A DNA stretch of 39,435 nucleotides, taken from positions 1 through 39,435 of the forward strand of contig JACPZS010000257.1 of the NCBI GenBank assembly GCA_016195385.1, written 5' to 3'. The position numbers and the translations under genes were made by a program. This stretch comes from Verrucomicrobiota bacterium. Its GTDB lineage: Bacteria; Verrucomicrobiota; Verrucomicrobiia; Limisphaerales; JACPZS01. Positions 1 through 11,122 of the stretch are shown here, one piece after another (within the stretch, counting starts at the first letter, position 1; each line of letters begins with the position of its first letter). Under the pieces are notes generated by a model. It saw nothing but the letters and a program-made list of their open reading frames with translations. It was not told where the DNA came from and made no database searches.

Positions 1-1
1 C

Positions 2-559
2 GCTGTGCTGCTCGGCGTCTTCCTACTCGCCTCCGTCTTCCTGCTCTGGCAGAGCGAGCGCGCCGCGACCGATTTGATTTTGCGCATCAAGGAAGATTAC
101 GACGGCGCGGAGCCATCAGGAAACTCCGTTGCGATTTTGAGCCTGCTTCGCCTTGCCGCGATCTCGGGCCAGGCTGACTTTAAGGCGAAGGCCGAACAAA
201 GCTTGCGGCTGTTTGCGGAGAAGTTGCAGCAAGCGCCGCAGTTCGCGCCGCTCATGTTGCTCGCGCTGGATTACTGGCTGGAGGAACCGCGCCGCGTCGT
301 GATCGTGGGCGACTACACGTGCGCGAGCACGCGCTCGCTGCTCGACGCCGCGCACTCGGTTTATCAGCCGAACAAAGTCGTGCTCGGCAATCACGGCCCG
401 GTGGAACCGTTTGTGAAATCGCTGCCGGCGGATGACGAAGCGTCGCGCGCGTATCTTTGTTCCGGCACGGCGTGTCAGCCGCCGACCCGGATTGCCGATG
501 TGGTCAAAGCATTTTGTCGCGGCGAATCAAAACCAGCGGCCAGCGAAACTTCAACGTGA
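2..559 (+). CDS. YyaL/DUF255-family protein, C-terminal part (5' end outside the window)
   Basis: The protein matches the C-terminal part of the thioredoxin-domain DUF255 family (bacterial YyaL, eukaryotic SPATA20). Family marks visible are LILRIKEDYDGAEPSGNSVA, LDYWLEEPRRVVIVGD and, near the end, YLCSGTACQPPT. Full family members are about 600-700 aa, so only the last quarter or so is here, and the N-terminal thioredoxin domain would lie left of the window. The molecular role is not firmly established; the fold pairs a thioredoxin domain with an (alpha/alpha) toroid. Odd point: the first 20 or so visible residues are hydrophobic (LLGVFLLASVFLLW) and do not look like the family's usual FWD/GG(Y/F)F segment. 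They could be a divergent stretch, a frameshift, or a join close to the window edge. A GTG at position 5 could open the frame but is probably not the true start. Confidence 0.75.
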   Translation, partial: AVLLGVFLLASVFLLWQSERAATDLILRIKEDYDGAEPSGNSVAILSLLRLAAISGQADFKAKAEQSLRLFAEKLQQAPQFAPLMLLALDYWLEEPRRVVIVGDYTCASTRSLLDAAHSVYQPNKVVLGNHGPVEPFVKSLPADDEASRAYLCSGTACQPPTRIADVVKAFCRGESKPAASETST

Positions 560-663
560 GGCGCGCCACCGGTCGCTCCTTGAACCGAAACGATGCATAA
601 CGCGCGACCGGTCGCGTTGGAAATGAGCTTCCCCGGCCAGTGAATTTCCGATAGCAACTGGCC

Positions 664-1818
664 ATGCCTTCGTCATCCAGTCGCTTCGCGTGGATCGACA
701 ATTTGCGCACCACCGTAATCGTGCTCGTGGTGAACATGCACGCGTGCGTAACCTACAGCCACGTCGGCGGCTGGTACGTCACCGAGCAACCCGAACCATC
801 GTTGTCGGAGAAAATTCCTTTCATATTCTGGCAGGGACATCTTCAGGCATTCTTCATGGGGCTGCTTTTTTTCCTCGCCGGTGTCTTTGCATTGCGCTCA
901 CTGGAGCGGCACGGCGCGGCGAAATTTCTGCGCGAACGATGGCTGCGGCTCGGCCTGCCCGCGCTGCTTTACATGGTGCTGATTCACCCCTTCATTGTTT
1001 ACGTATTGCTCGGCGCGCCACGAATTCCAAACCGCCCGCCACTAGGCACGCTTTACGCCGACTACGTGACGTCGGTTCGCGTGCTGCGCGGCAACGGTCC
1101 GCTGTGGTTCGCACTCGCGCTGCTCGCGTTTTGTCTTGCGCTTGTCGCCTGGCGCACGGCTTCGCGCCAGCTTCGTCCGACGCCAGATAGAAAATCTTCC
1201 GCGCCGAGTCCAACGAGCCTGCTCGTGTTCGGTTGCGTCCTCGTCGTAACGACATTCGCAATCCGTCTGGTTCAACCGATCGGAACGGACGTGCTGAATT
1301 TCCAACTTTGCTTTTTCCCGCAATATGTTGCTGCGTTCATCGCGGGCGTCGCCGCCGGACGCGACGGCTGGTTGCAAGAACTGGCCACGGCTCGCCGCGC
1401 GCGTGTCGCCGGCTGGCTCGGCTTGATCGGCGGGCCAATGTTGCTCGCGGGCGTGATTGCACTGGGCGGGCCGCCACCGGAACGTGGCTCCAATCCTTAC
1501 GCAGGCGGCTGGCAGGGCCAAGCGTTCGGTCTGGCGATGTGGGAGCAACTGGCTGGCCTTGGCCTTGGGCTTGGAATGCTGGCGTTGTTTCGTGCGCGGC
1601 TGAATAGGGACCACGCCATCGCGCGCTGGCTTTCGGAACGTGCCTTCGGAGTCTATGTGCTGCACGCGCCCATCCTCGTCGCGCTGACACCGCTGCTTCG
1701 GCCGCTCCACGCGAACGCGTTCGTGAACGTGGCCTTGTTGACCGCGCTCGGGCTGATCGCAAGTTATGCTGCGGCGGACCTCGCGCGGCGGATTCCAGGA
1801 TTGCGCGCGATCTTGTGA
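664..1818 (+). CDS. Acyltransferase-3 family membrane protein
   Basis: A 384-aa polytopic membrane protein of the acyltransferase-3 superfamily (PF01757, OafA/MdoC-like), whose members transfer acyl groups to extracytoplasmic sugars or glycans. It opens with the family signature RFAWIDNLRTTVIVLVV, followed by a conserved histidine (NMHACVTYSH). About ten hydrophobic segments follow, including FFMGLLFFLAGVFAL, LWFALALLAFCLALVAW and LIGGPMLLAGVIAL. The C-terminal block FGVYVLHAPILVALTPLL is also typical. The length is normal for a stand-alone family member. ATG 664 is chosen because the family signature begins within ten residues of it; no clear Shine-Dalgarno sequence precedes it. The substrate cannot be read from sequence or neighbours. 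Confidence 0.88.
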   Translation: MPSSSSRFAWIDNLRTTVIVLVVNMHACVTYSHVGGWYVTEQPEPSLSEKIPFIFWQGHLQAFFMGLLFFLAGVFALRSLERHGAAKFLRERWLRLGLPALLYMVLIHPFIVYVLLGAPRIPNRPPLGTLYADYVTSVRVLRGNGPLWFALALLAFCLALVAWRTASRQLRPTPDRKSSAPSPTSLLVFGCVLVVTTFAIRLVQPIGTDVLNFQLCFFPQYVAAFIAGVAAGRDGWLQELATARRARVAGWLGLIGGPMLLAGVIALGGPPPERGSNPYAGGWQGQAFGLAMWEQLAGLGLGLGMLALFRARLNRDHAIARWLSERAFGVYVLHAPILVALTPLLRPLHANAFVNVALLTALGLIASYAAADLARRIPGLRAIL

Positions 1819-1915
1819 ATATGCACTCGTGGAGAATCGCTTGTTACGTTGAGGGCTTGCCGAACCTTTGGTTCGAATTGTGAGTCGGATCTTGTTAACC
1901 ACAAACCCCGGCTTG

Positions 1916-2821
1916 ATGCACAATCGCATCCTCATCTCGCTCGGACTCTTGCTGGCAGCGTGCAGCACGCCGCAGCGCAGCGCGCGAAACGACATTTACC
2001 GCGCAGAGCTGGAATCGTGGAAAACACGACGGCGCGAAGCTATTGCCGGCACGAACGGCTGGACGACGGTCGTCGGTCTGCACTGGCTTGCGCCGGGAGC
2101 AAACTCAATCGGAACCAACGCCACAAACACCATCGTGCTCCCGACTGGCAGGGCGCCCATTCGCGCCGGCACGCTCTGGCGCAGTGGCAATGAAGCGCGT
2201 TTTGAAACCGTGCCCGGCGTCGTGGCGTTGCTCGATGGCGCGCCCGTTCAATCCGCAGTCTTGCGCTCGGACGCCAATGGCACCAAGCCGAGCGTGCTCG
2301 CGCTCGGCGGGCTGCGCATGTTCGTCATTGAGCGCGGCGAACGGCTTGGATTGCGCGTGCGCGACGAGAACAGTCCGGCGCGGCTTGCTTTCCGAGAGTT
2401 GAATTATTTTGCGGTGGACCCGCGCTGGCGTCTGGCGGCGCGATTCGAGCCGTATTCGCTGCCGCGTCACTTGCGCATCGCTGATGTAACCGGCGCGGTG
2501 AATGACGAACTTTGTCCCGGGGCAGTGGTTTTTTCGGCGCGTGGCCGGGAGCATCGGCTCGACGTGATGGAGGATGAACCGGGCGGAGATTTTTTGATTG
2601 TCTTCCGAGACACCACTGCGGGGAAAAGCACCTACGACGCGGGGCGGTTCCTGAAATTGCCCCGGCCCAATGCCGCCGGACAAACCGTGATCGATTTCAA
2701 CCGCGCGTACAATCCGCCGTGCGCGTTCACGGATTTCGCGACCTGCCCTCTTCCGCTGCGGCAAAATCAGTTGCCGTTTGCCATCGAAGCGGGCGAGCGT
2801 AAATACGCCGGAAGTCATTAG
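1916..2821 (+). CDS. DUF1684 domain lipoprotein
   Basis: A 301-aa predicted lipoprotein of the DUF1684 family. ATG 1916 is preferred over an upstream in-frame start at 1868 because it gives a clean lipoprotein signal, MHNRILISLGLLLAAC, with the lipobox cysteine at residue 16. DUF1684 marks in order are GWTTVVGLHWLAPGANSIG, an FVIERGERLGLRVRD block, AVDPRWRLAARFEPY, FLIVFRDTTAGKSTYDAGRF and the strongly conserved YNPPCAFTDFATCPLP with GERKY at the end. The family's function is unknown. It is expected to be membrane-anchored outside the cytoplasm. The gene converges on the next gene across a palindromic spacer. Confidence 0.9.
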   Translation: MHNRILISLGLLLAACSTPQRSARNDIYRAELESWKTRRREAIAGTNGWTTVVGLHWLAPGANSIGTNATNTIVLPTGRAPIRAGTLWRSGNEARFETVPGVVALLDGAPVQSAVLRSDANGTKPSVLALGGLRMFVIERGERLGLRVRDENSPARLAFRELNYFAVDPRWRLAARFEPYSLPRHLRIADVTGAVNDELCPGAVVFSARGREHRLDVMEDEPGGDFLIVFRDTTAGKSTYDAGRFLKLPRPNAAGQTVIDFNRAYNPPCAFTDFATCPLPLRQNQLPFAIEAGERKYAGSH

Positions 2822-2850
2822 AGGGGACCGGTAATAATACCAAGTCGCCC

Positions 2851-2922
2851 GTTGACTCATAGATAAAAGACACCCAAGGCCTGCGGAGCAGGCAGGGGGG
2901 TGTCTCTTACCCATGAGTTAAC
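2851..2922. repeat. 72-bp near-perfect palindromic element with nested hairpin
   Basis: Two 25-base arms (2851-2875 and 2898-2922) are reverse complements except for three positions compatible with G-U pairing. Between them lies a second perfect hairpin, GCCTGC-GGA-GCAGGC (2879-2893). The element sits between two convergent genes. It resembles a REP or MITE-type element, and its RNA could also act as a transcription barrier, although no run of T follows it. The remaining spacer to 3103 holds no recognisable gene. Confidence 0.75.
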
Positions 2923-3103
2923 CGGGGGATGGGCCGATGAGCTTCATCCTGCCTTGGCGCAATGTAGGCAGGCAATGCCCGCCTGCCGCTCAACATGTGA
3001 CTTTTCCCAGTAAACTCCACGCCGGTGGCGCGACTGCGCTCCGAAATGTGCAGGATGTTTGAGCAGGCTACCTGTGGCGTGAAAGCTGATCCGGCCTCAC
3101 CGG

Positions 3104-4000
3104 TCACCGCAAAATTTTTCCTTTCTGCACGTCGCCTGGCACATCAAGCACCTGGATCTGGTTGATGGTTTTGAAATGCGCATGGTCGTCAAATTGCCAG
3201 ACGACTTTTTTGTCGCGCGTGACCTCAAAAAATTGCGGCTGTTCGCCAATGTGACCGTGCCCGAGGTAATTGCAAAACACCGTGTTCCCATTCGGCAAGC
3301 GCTGGCAACCGGCCATGAGCCGCAGCGGATTGCCGGGCAGATCATTTTCGTTCAACTCCCACACGACCTTCTCGCGCCGATCCAATTCGATGACTTTGTG
3401 ACCGTCGCCGCAGGTGATAAGCAGATGGCCGTTCGGCAGCGGAACTACTTCGTGCGGGTCGCCAGGCACTTTGATTTCGCGCAGAATCTTTCCCTTGCCA
3501 TCCAATTCCACGATCTTGCCCTCGCCCTTGAAACAAACGAGGTAGTGACCGTTCTTCGTCTTGCGCGCGCCGCGAAACTGGTTATGCAGATGAATGCCCG
3601 GCGCGGTCGTCAGCTTGATCTCCTTTGCGACTTTGCCAGCGCGATCTACCTCGATTATCCGGCTGGTGCCGCACTCGACGACAAGCACGCGGCCGCTCGG
3701 CAGCGGCTGGCACGCATGAACCTCGACTTTCTCCGGCGCTTTGTATTCCCAAACTTTTTTCTTTTCCGGCGTCAGCTCAAGCGCGCCCGTCGCAAAGCAG
3801 AAAAGGTAATTACCATTCGGCAATCGCCAGCAATCCTGTGGGCTTTTGCACGCGTACTCCCACTCGATTTTGCCGTCCGCCGAAACGACTGATACTTTGC
3901 CGCCATTGTGATCGCTACAGAGGAAAGGACGCGCGGCTTGAACGGAGAGCGCCGTGACAAACAGGGTGCCGACAAGACGGAGGATGAGGAGTGGTTTCAT
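3104..4000 (-). CDS. Secreted PQQ-like beta-propeller repeat protein
   Basis: A 298-aa protein with a signal peptide (MKPLLILRLVGTLFVTALSVQA) and a propeller made of repeated blades. Recurring blade marks are the pairs LPNGNYLFC, LPSGRVLVVE, LPNGHLLITCGDG and LPNGNTVFCNY, each followed by a strand ending in [I/V]EXD or V[V/W]E(L/Y). This pattern is typical of PQQ-like/arylsulfotransferase-type propellers in PVC bacteria. No catalytic residues are recognisable, so it may be a binding or structural domain. It is read leftward, as are the aldolase and YggS genes on its upstream side; 159 bases separate it from the aldolase, so co-transcription is possible but not shown. Confidence 0.8.
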   Translation of the reverse strand: MKPLLILRLVGTLFVTALSVQAARPFLCSDHNGGKVSVVSADGKIEWEYACKSPQDCWRLPNGNYLFCFATGALELTPEKKKVWEYKAPEKVEVHACQPLPSGRVLVVECGTSRIIEVDRAGKVAKEIKLTTAPGIHLHNQFRGARKTKNGHYLVCFKGEGKIVELDGKGKILREIKVPGDPHEVVPLPNGHLLITCGDGHKVIELDRREKVVWELNENDLPGNPLRLMAGCQRLPNGNTVFCNYLGHGHIGEQPQFFEVTRDKKVVWQFDDHAHFKTINQIQVLDVPGDVQKGKILR

Positions 4001-4159
4001 GAGGCGATGCTGAATGGAATCGGCGGGAAGTTCACGGAAAATTTTCGGGACGCGGATTCACATCGGCTTGGGCAAGCCGACCAACACTCGTGTTCCACCG
4101 GTCGCACATGGTTTCAGCCGACACGACTGCGCTCGCGTCGGGCAATGAAAATTCTTGGC

Positions 4160-4984
4160 TCAGTAGAACGACGCGCTTTTCGGTGCGTCCTGGAAGCGGC
4201 CGAACGGCGCGAGAAGCTGGCGCGAGCCATCCGCGAGCAGATTGAGATCGGTCGGGCCTTGAAAAAACAGGAATCCCTGGTCCATGAATTTTTTAACCTG
4301 CTCGGCGTTGGCGACTGTCAGCCCGGTGAATTTGCCATGGCGTTGCCCGGCGGCGGAGATTTTGGCAATTGCTTCGGCGAGTTTCGGATGATTTTGATCG
4401 CCGCGCAGCCCCAGCGAAAAGGACAAATCGCTCGTGCCGATGAACAACACATCCACGCCGGGCGTCGCGGCGATTTCATCGATGTGCTCCACTGCACGCA
4501 CCTCTTCGATCACGGTCACGACCATCACATTGCGATCCGCGAAATCGGAATAGCCCTCCGGTGCGGGCCAACGAAAGGCGGCGAGCCGCGCGCCCGAACC
4601 GCGCCGTCCCGCTGGCGGATACTTGCACGCGGCGGCTGCCTGGCGTGCGAGTTCCGGCGTGCTGGTGAACGGGAAAACCACGCCGAGCACGCCGTTGTCC
4701 AGCACGCGCTTGGCGGTCCAGAGTTCGTTCACGGGCACGCGTGCGAAAGGCACGGCCTTCAATCCGCGCGTGGCCAGCACGATGTGGCGGACGGTTTCGA
4801 GCGTGATGGGCGAATGCTCCATTTCGAGCCAGAGAAAATCGTAGCCCATGTAGGCTGCCTGCGCGGCGAACTCGACGCTCGCGACGGTGATCGTGACGCC
4901 GAAGACGGGCTTGCCCTCGCGCAAAATTTTTTTGACGGGATTTTCCCACAGCGGTTGTGCGGGCGAATTGGAGTCGATGGCCAT
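4160..4984 (-). CDS. HpcH/HpaI aldolase family protein
   Basis: A 274-aa member of the HpcH/HpaI aldolase/citrate lyase family: class II, divalent-metal-dependent enzymes that reversibly cleave 2-keto-3-deoxy sugar acids or 4-hydroxy-2-oxo acids to pyruvate and an aldehyde. Visible family marks: GYDFLWLEMEHSP with the catalytic-type histidine (about residue 57), an arginine in VPFARVP (about 82), the KYPPAGRRG loop, VIEEVRAVEHIDEI with a candidate metal-binding glutamate, and PGVDVLFIGTSDLS with the metal-binding aspartate. The length is normal. Substrate specificity (2-dehydro-3-deoxyglucarate, 4-hydroxy-2-oxoheptanedioate or other) cannot be assigned from sequence alone. ATG 4984 gives a short hydrophilic N-terminus. 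Confidence 0.88.
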   Translation of the reverse strand: MAIDSNSPAQPLWENPVKKILREGKPVFGVTITVASVEFAAQAAYMGYDFLWLEMEHSPITLETVRHIVLATRGLKAVPFARVPVNELWTAKRVLDNGVLGVVFPFTSTPELARQAAAACKYPPAGRRGSGARLAAFRWPAPEGYSDFADRNVMVVTVIEEVRAVEHIDEIAATPGVDVLFIGTSDLSFSLGLRGDQNHPKLAEAIAKISAAGQRHGKFTGLTVANAEQVKKFMDQGFLFFQGPTDLNLLADGSRQLLAPFGRFQDAPKSASFY

Positions 4985-5104
4985 AAAATGTTTCAGCTTC
5001 AGTTGCTCCGCGCCCAGTTCAAACGCGCGCGGCTGCGTTTGGTTCTAGCGAAGCCAGCCACGGACGCCAACTGAACAAATAAAAAATATCTTCCGCCATT
5101 CGAA

Positions 5105-5827
5105 TTAACGCGCGTTGCCGGATTCACGAGTGGCCGCCCGGGCAGCGCGCGGGCGTTCGCCAAAAAGCGCCGTCCCGATGCGGACCAGCGTCGCACCTTC
5201 CTCGATGGCGATTTCAAAATCACCGCTCATGCCCATGCTCAAGTGCGGCAGCGGCACGCCGAGAATTTTGTCGCATTGTTCCTTGAGTTCGCGCAGTTGC
5301 CGGAAAATCGGGCGCACTTTCTCCGGCTCCGGCGTGTACGGGGCAATGGTCATCAACCCGTGAATCTCCAGCTTGCGCAGCGCGTTGATCGCCTCGAACC
5401 GCGCGAGCAACTCGTCCGGCTTGAACCCATACTTCGTGGATTCGCCCGCGATGTTCACTTCCAGCAGCACGGGCATGGTTTTGGCGCCCTTGGCGGCGCA
5501 CTTGTCGATCTCCTGTGCCAGCGCGAGGCTATCGACGCTCTCGATCATTTCAAAAAAATGCACGGCATCGCGGCACTTGTTCGATTGCAGGTGCCCGATG
5601 AAATGCCAGCGCAACCGGCCCGGGCACTGGCCGATTTTGATCTTCGCCTCTTGAATTTTGTTTTCGCCGAAAATCGTGATGCCCAGATCCGCCGCAGCCC
5701 GAACCGACGCCGGAGCTTGACCTTTCGTGACGGCGAGCAGCGTGACCGACGCCGGATCCCGGCCAGCGCGCGCGCAAGCGGCGGCGATTCGTTGCCGAAT
5801 TGTTTCGAGATTGGCCGCGATGTACAT
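5105..5827 (-). CDS. YggS-family pyridoxal-phosphate homeostasis protein
   Basis: A 240-aa protein of the YggS/PROSC family, which binds PLP and buffers the cellular pool of vitamin B6 cofactors; it has an alanine-racemase-like TIM barrel without racemase activity. Marks seen: LLAVTKGQAP with the PLP lysine at residue 35, FGENKIQEAKIKI, LRWHFIGHLQSNKC, a VLLEVNIAGESTKYGF strand, GLMTIAPYT, and LSMGMSGDFEIAIEEGATLVRIGTALFG near the end. The frame stays open far upstream (to 6673), but ATG 5827 gives the family's standard N-terminus (MYIAANLETIRQRI) and length, and the upstream part overlaps the opposite-strand nucleotidyltransferase gene. The protein is cytoplasmic. Confidence 0.93.
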   Translation of the reverse strand: MYIAANLETIRQRIAAACARAGRDPASVTLLAVTKGQAPASVRAAADLGITIFGENKIQEAKIKIGQCPGRLRWHFIGHLQSNKCRDAVHFFEMIESVDSLALAQEIDKCAAKGAKTMPVLLEVNIAGESTKYGFKPDELLARFEAINALRKLEIHGLMTIAPYTPEPEKVRPIFRQLRELKEQCDKILGVPLPHLSMGMSGDFEIAIEEGATLVRIGTALFGERPRAARAATRESGNAR

Positions 5828-6088
5828 GACGCGAAAATACGGAACAGCGACGGGAACACAAGCATCGCGCGGCGGCGTGAACACGGTGGCGTTGCGCGCA
5901 AAGGTGAACACTCGCGGCCAGCAGAGCCGGCCCGGCGCACCCGCCAACTCCGCGCTGCTCCCGCATCCTCGCCGTAACTCAAGGCGGGTATTACGTCGGG
6001 AACACGAGCCGGCGTGGCAAGATTGACGCCGAACCTTCATTGTGTGACGCTCGGACAAGATCGCCAAAACAAAGACGGATTTTTTCGC

Positions 6089-6931
6089 TTGGAAGTAAAG
6101 AAAGCCATCATTACCGCGGCCGGCAAGAACCAGCGCACTTTGCCTTTGCAAAGTTTGGTGGACCGCGACGGCACGCCCAAGACGGCCTTGCGCATCATCA
6201 TCGAGGAAGTGATGAGTGCCGGCATTGAGGAGGTGTGCGTGGTCATTTATCCGGGAGACGAGTCGGCGTTCAAGGCGGCGGCGGGCAGCCATGCGACGCA
6301 GCTGCACTTTGTCGAGCAACGCGAGCCGCTGGGCTATGGTCACGCGGTGCATTGTGCGCGGGAATTTACCACCGGGCAGCCTTTCCTGTTGCTGGTCGGC
6401 GATCACCTCTACGTGCCACGCGGTCCAAAAAGCTGCGCGCAACAATTGGTCAATGTCGCGACGGCGGAGCGATGCTCCGTTTCGGCCGTGCAGGCGACGC
6501 ACGAAAGCAAACTGCCTTACTACGGCGCCGTGGGCGGCAAGCTTGTGCCGGGCAGCAAGGGGATTTATCAAATCGAGAACGTCATTGAGAAACCCACCCC
6601 GACCGAAGCCGAGCAACGCTTGATAGTGCCGGGATTGCGCGCGGGACATTACTTGTGCTTTTTCGGGATGCATTTGCTCACGCCGGCGTTGATGGAAATT
6701 TTAGGCGAACAGGTCACTCGTGCCGCCGACAACGAAACTATCCAGCTCACACCCGCGCTCGCCAAGCTGGCCGCGCGCGAGCATTATTTCGCGTGTGAAC
6801 TCGATGGCCGGCGCTACGACATCGGTGCCAAGTACGGCCTGCTCGTCGCGCAACTCGCGCTGGCGCTTTGCGGCCAGGATCGGGAGGAAGTCTTGATGAA
6901 CCTGGTGGAGCTTCTGGCAGGCCGGTTCTGA
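6089..6931 (+). CDS. Nucleotidyltransferase, sugar-1-phosphate uridylyl/thymidylyltransferase-like
   Basis: A 280-aa Rossmann-type NTP-transferase similar to GalU/RmlA enzymes, which join a sugar 1-phosphate to a nucleotide. The N-terminus [18 protein letters not shown] is the nucleotide-binding loop, here without the usual GxGTR. Further marks: [42 protein letters not shown] (the family's metal-binding aspartate region), [24 protein letters not shown] and [12 protein letters not shown]. The frame also opens at GTG 6014, but that would add 25 residues before the loop, so TTG 6089 is preferred; this choice is uncertain. It lies 13 bases before the kinase-pyrophosphorylase fusion, almost certainly in the same transcript, which points to UDP-sugar synthesis. 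Confidence 0.85.
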   Translation: MEVKKAIITAAGKNQRTLPLQSLVDRDGTPKTALRIIIEEVMSAGIEEVCVVIYPGDESAFKAAAGSHATQLHFVEQREPLGYGHAVHCAREFTTGQPFLLLVGDHLYVPRGPKSCAQQLVNVATAERCSVSAVQATHESKLPYYGAVGGKLVPGSKGIYQIENVIEKPTPTEAEQRLIVPGLRAGHYLCFFGMHLLTPALMEILGEQVTRAADNETIQLTPALAKLAAREHYFACELDGRRYDIGAKYGLLVAQLALALCGQDREEVLMNLVELLAGRF

Positions 6932-6944
6932 CCCTCCTCGTGGC

Positions 6945-10295
<3,351 letters not shown>

Positions 10296-10816
10296 ACGCG
10301 TGTGGTCAGCGCGCCCTGCCCACGGACTCGTGGGCCTGCCGAAACGCGCCGCTCAAATTTCGCGATCCTTTTCCCTCAAGAGTCTCAAAATAGGACACTA
10401 CTGCCTCAAAAATGGACAGCCTGTCGATCGCAGCGATGGATTTCTTGTGAAGCCTTCCAGAAAATTCCAGATTTCTTGCGCGATCAAAAATTAATTCAAG
10501 ATCGTGGACCAACCGTGGCGATCGCTGATCGCCCCGTTGGCATGGCCCGCCGCGCGCGACAATCTCGGGTCGCCCACATGAGCTAAATTGTGTGATCCCG
10601 CGTCCTGCAAAATAGCCACCGCCGATTTTCGGCTCTGGCATCGCCTCTGCTAGAACAGAATTATCCCTCTCTCGGGAGAAGGACGAGTGGCGCTCGGCGA
10701 AAAACAGCCCTGTGAAACGCCGAGTCCACTCTCTGATTTTTCCGCGAGTGCGCTCGTTCTCGGCTTGCGCGAAGAGCCAACGGCGACAACTCGCCTGCTC
10801 TTTCAGCGAAGAATTT
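10296..10816. other. Gene-poor spacer
   Basis: Only short, mutually overlapping frames without recognisable composition occur here. Two small inverted repeats are visible: GCCCACG-GACT-CGTGGGC (10318-10335) just after the fusion gene, without a T run, and GGCGATC-GCT-GATCGCC near 10518-10534. No RNA gene or repeat family was recognised. Confidence 0.4.
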
Positions 10817-11038
10817 ATGCTGACCGTCAATCCAGTAAAAACCATCGCCACCGACAAAAAGTCGGGAAAAAATCTGACACTCTACTCCGACAACTTGGTG
10901 CGCTCACTCGAACAAAACGTGCTGGCAAATCACGGCGACTGGGACTCGTTCACGCAAAAGTGGGATTCAGGAATTTACGAGTCCTTTGAATTGTCTCCCG
11001 ACGTGCCGTCGCACGACGGATTGCTCACGCCTGCTTGA
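10817..11038 (+). CDS. Small hypothetical protein (uncertain)
   Basis: A possible 73-aa protein starting MLTVNPVKTIATDKKSGKN and ending with an acidic tail (YESFELSPDVPSHDGLL). The frame is open further upstream to 10712, but the residues from ATG 10817 look more protein-like: mixed charge, regular hydrophobic spacing and few arginine/proline runs. A weak purine-rich stretch (GCGAAGAA) precedes the ATG. No family is recognised and there is no signal peptide or membrane segment. It is read in the same direction as the following CxxCH gene, 84 bases away. It may be a chance frame. Confidence 0.3.
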   Translation: MLTVNPVKTIATDKKSGKNLTLYSDNLVRSLEQNVLANHGDWDSFTQKWDSGIYESFELSPDVPSHDGLLTPA

Positions 11039-11122
11039 GCAAAATCGCGCGCGGCGTTCGTCTCTGGATTCCGAGCGCTTGGAGCTTTTGACAATTCTGC
11101 GTGGTTCGGTTACGCCGTTGCC

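Noticed and set aside
5828-6673. N-terminal extension of the YggS frame
   Set aside because: It overlaps the opposite-strand nucleotidyltransferase gene; YggS proteins start at the ATG at 5827.
10318-10335. Hairpin after the fusion gene as a terminator
   Set aside because: A good 7-base stem, but no T run on either strand.
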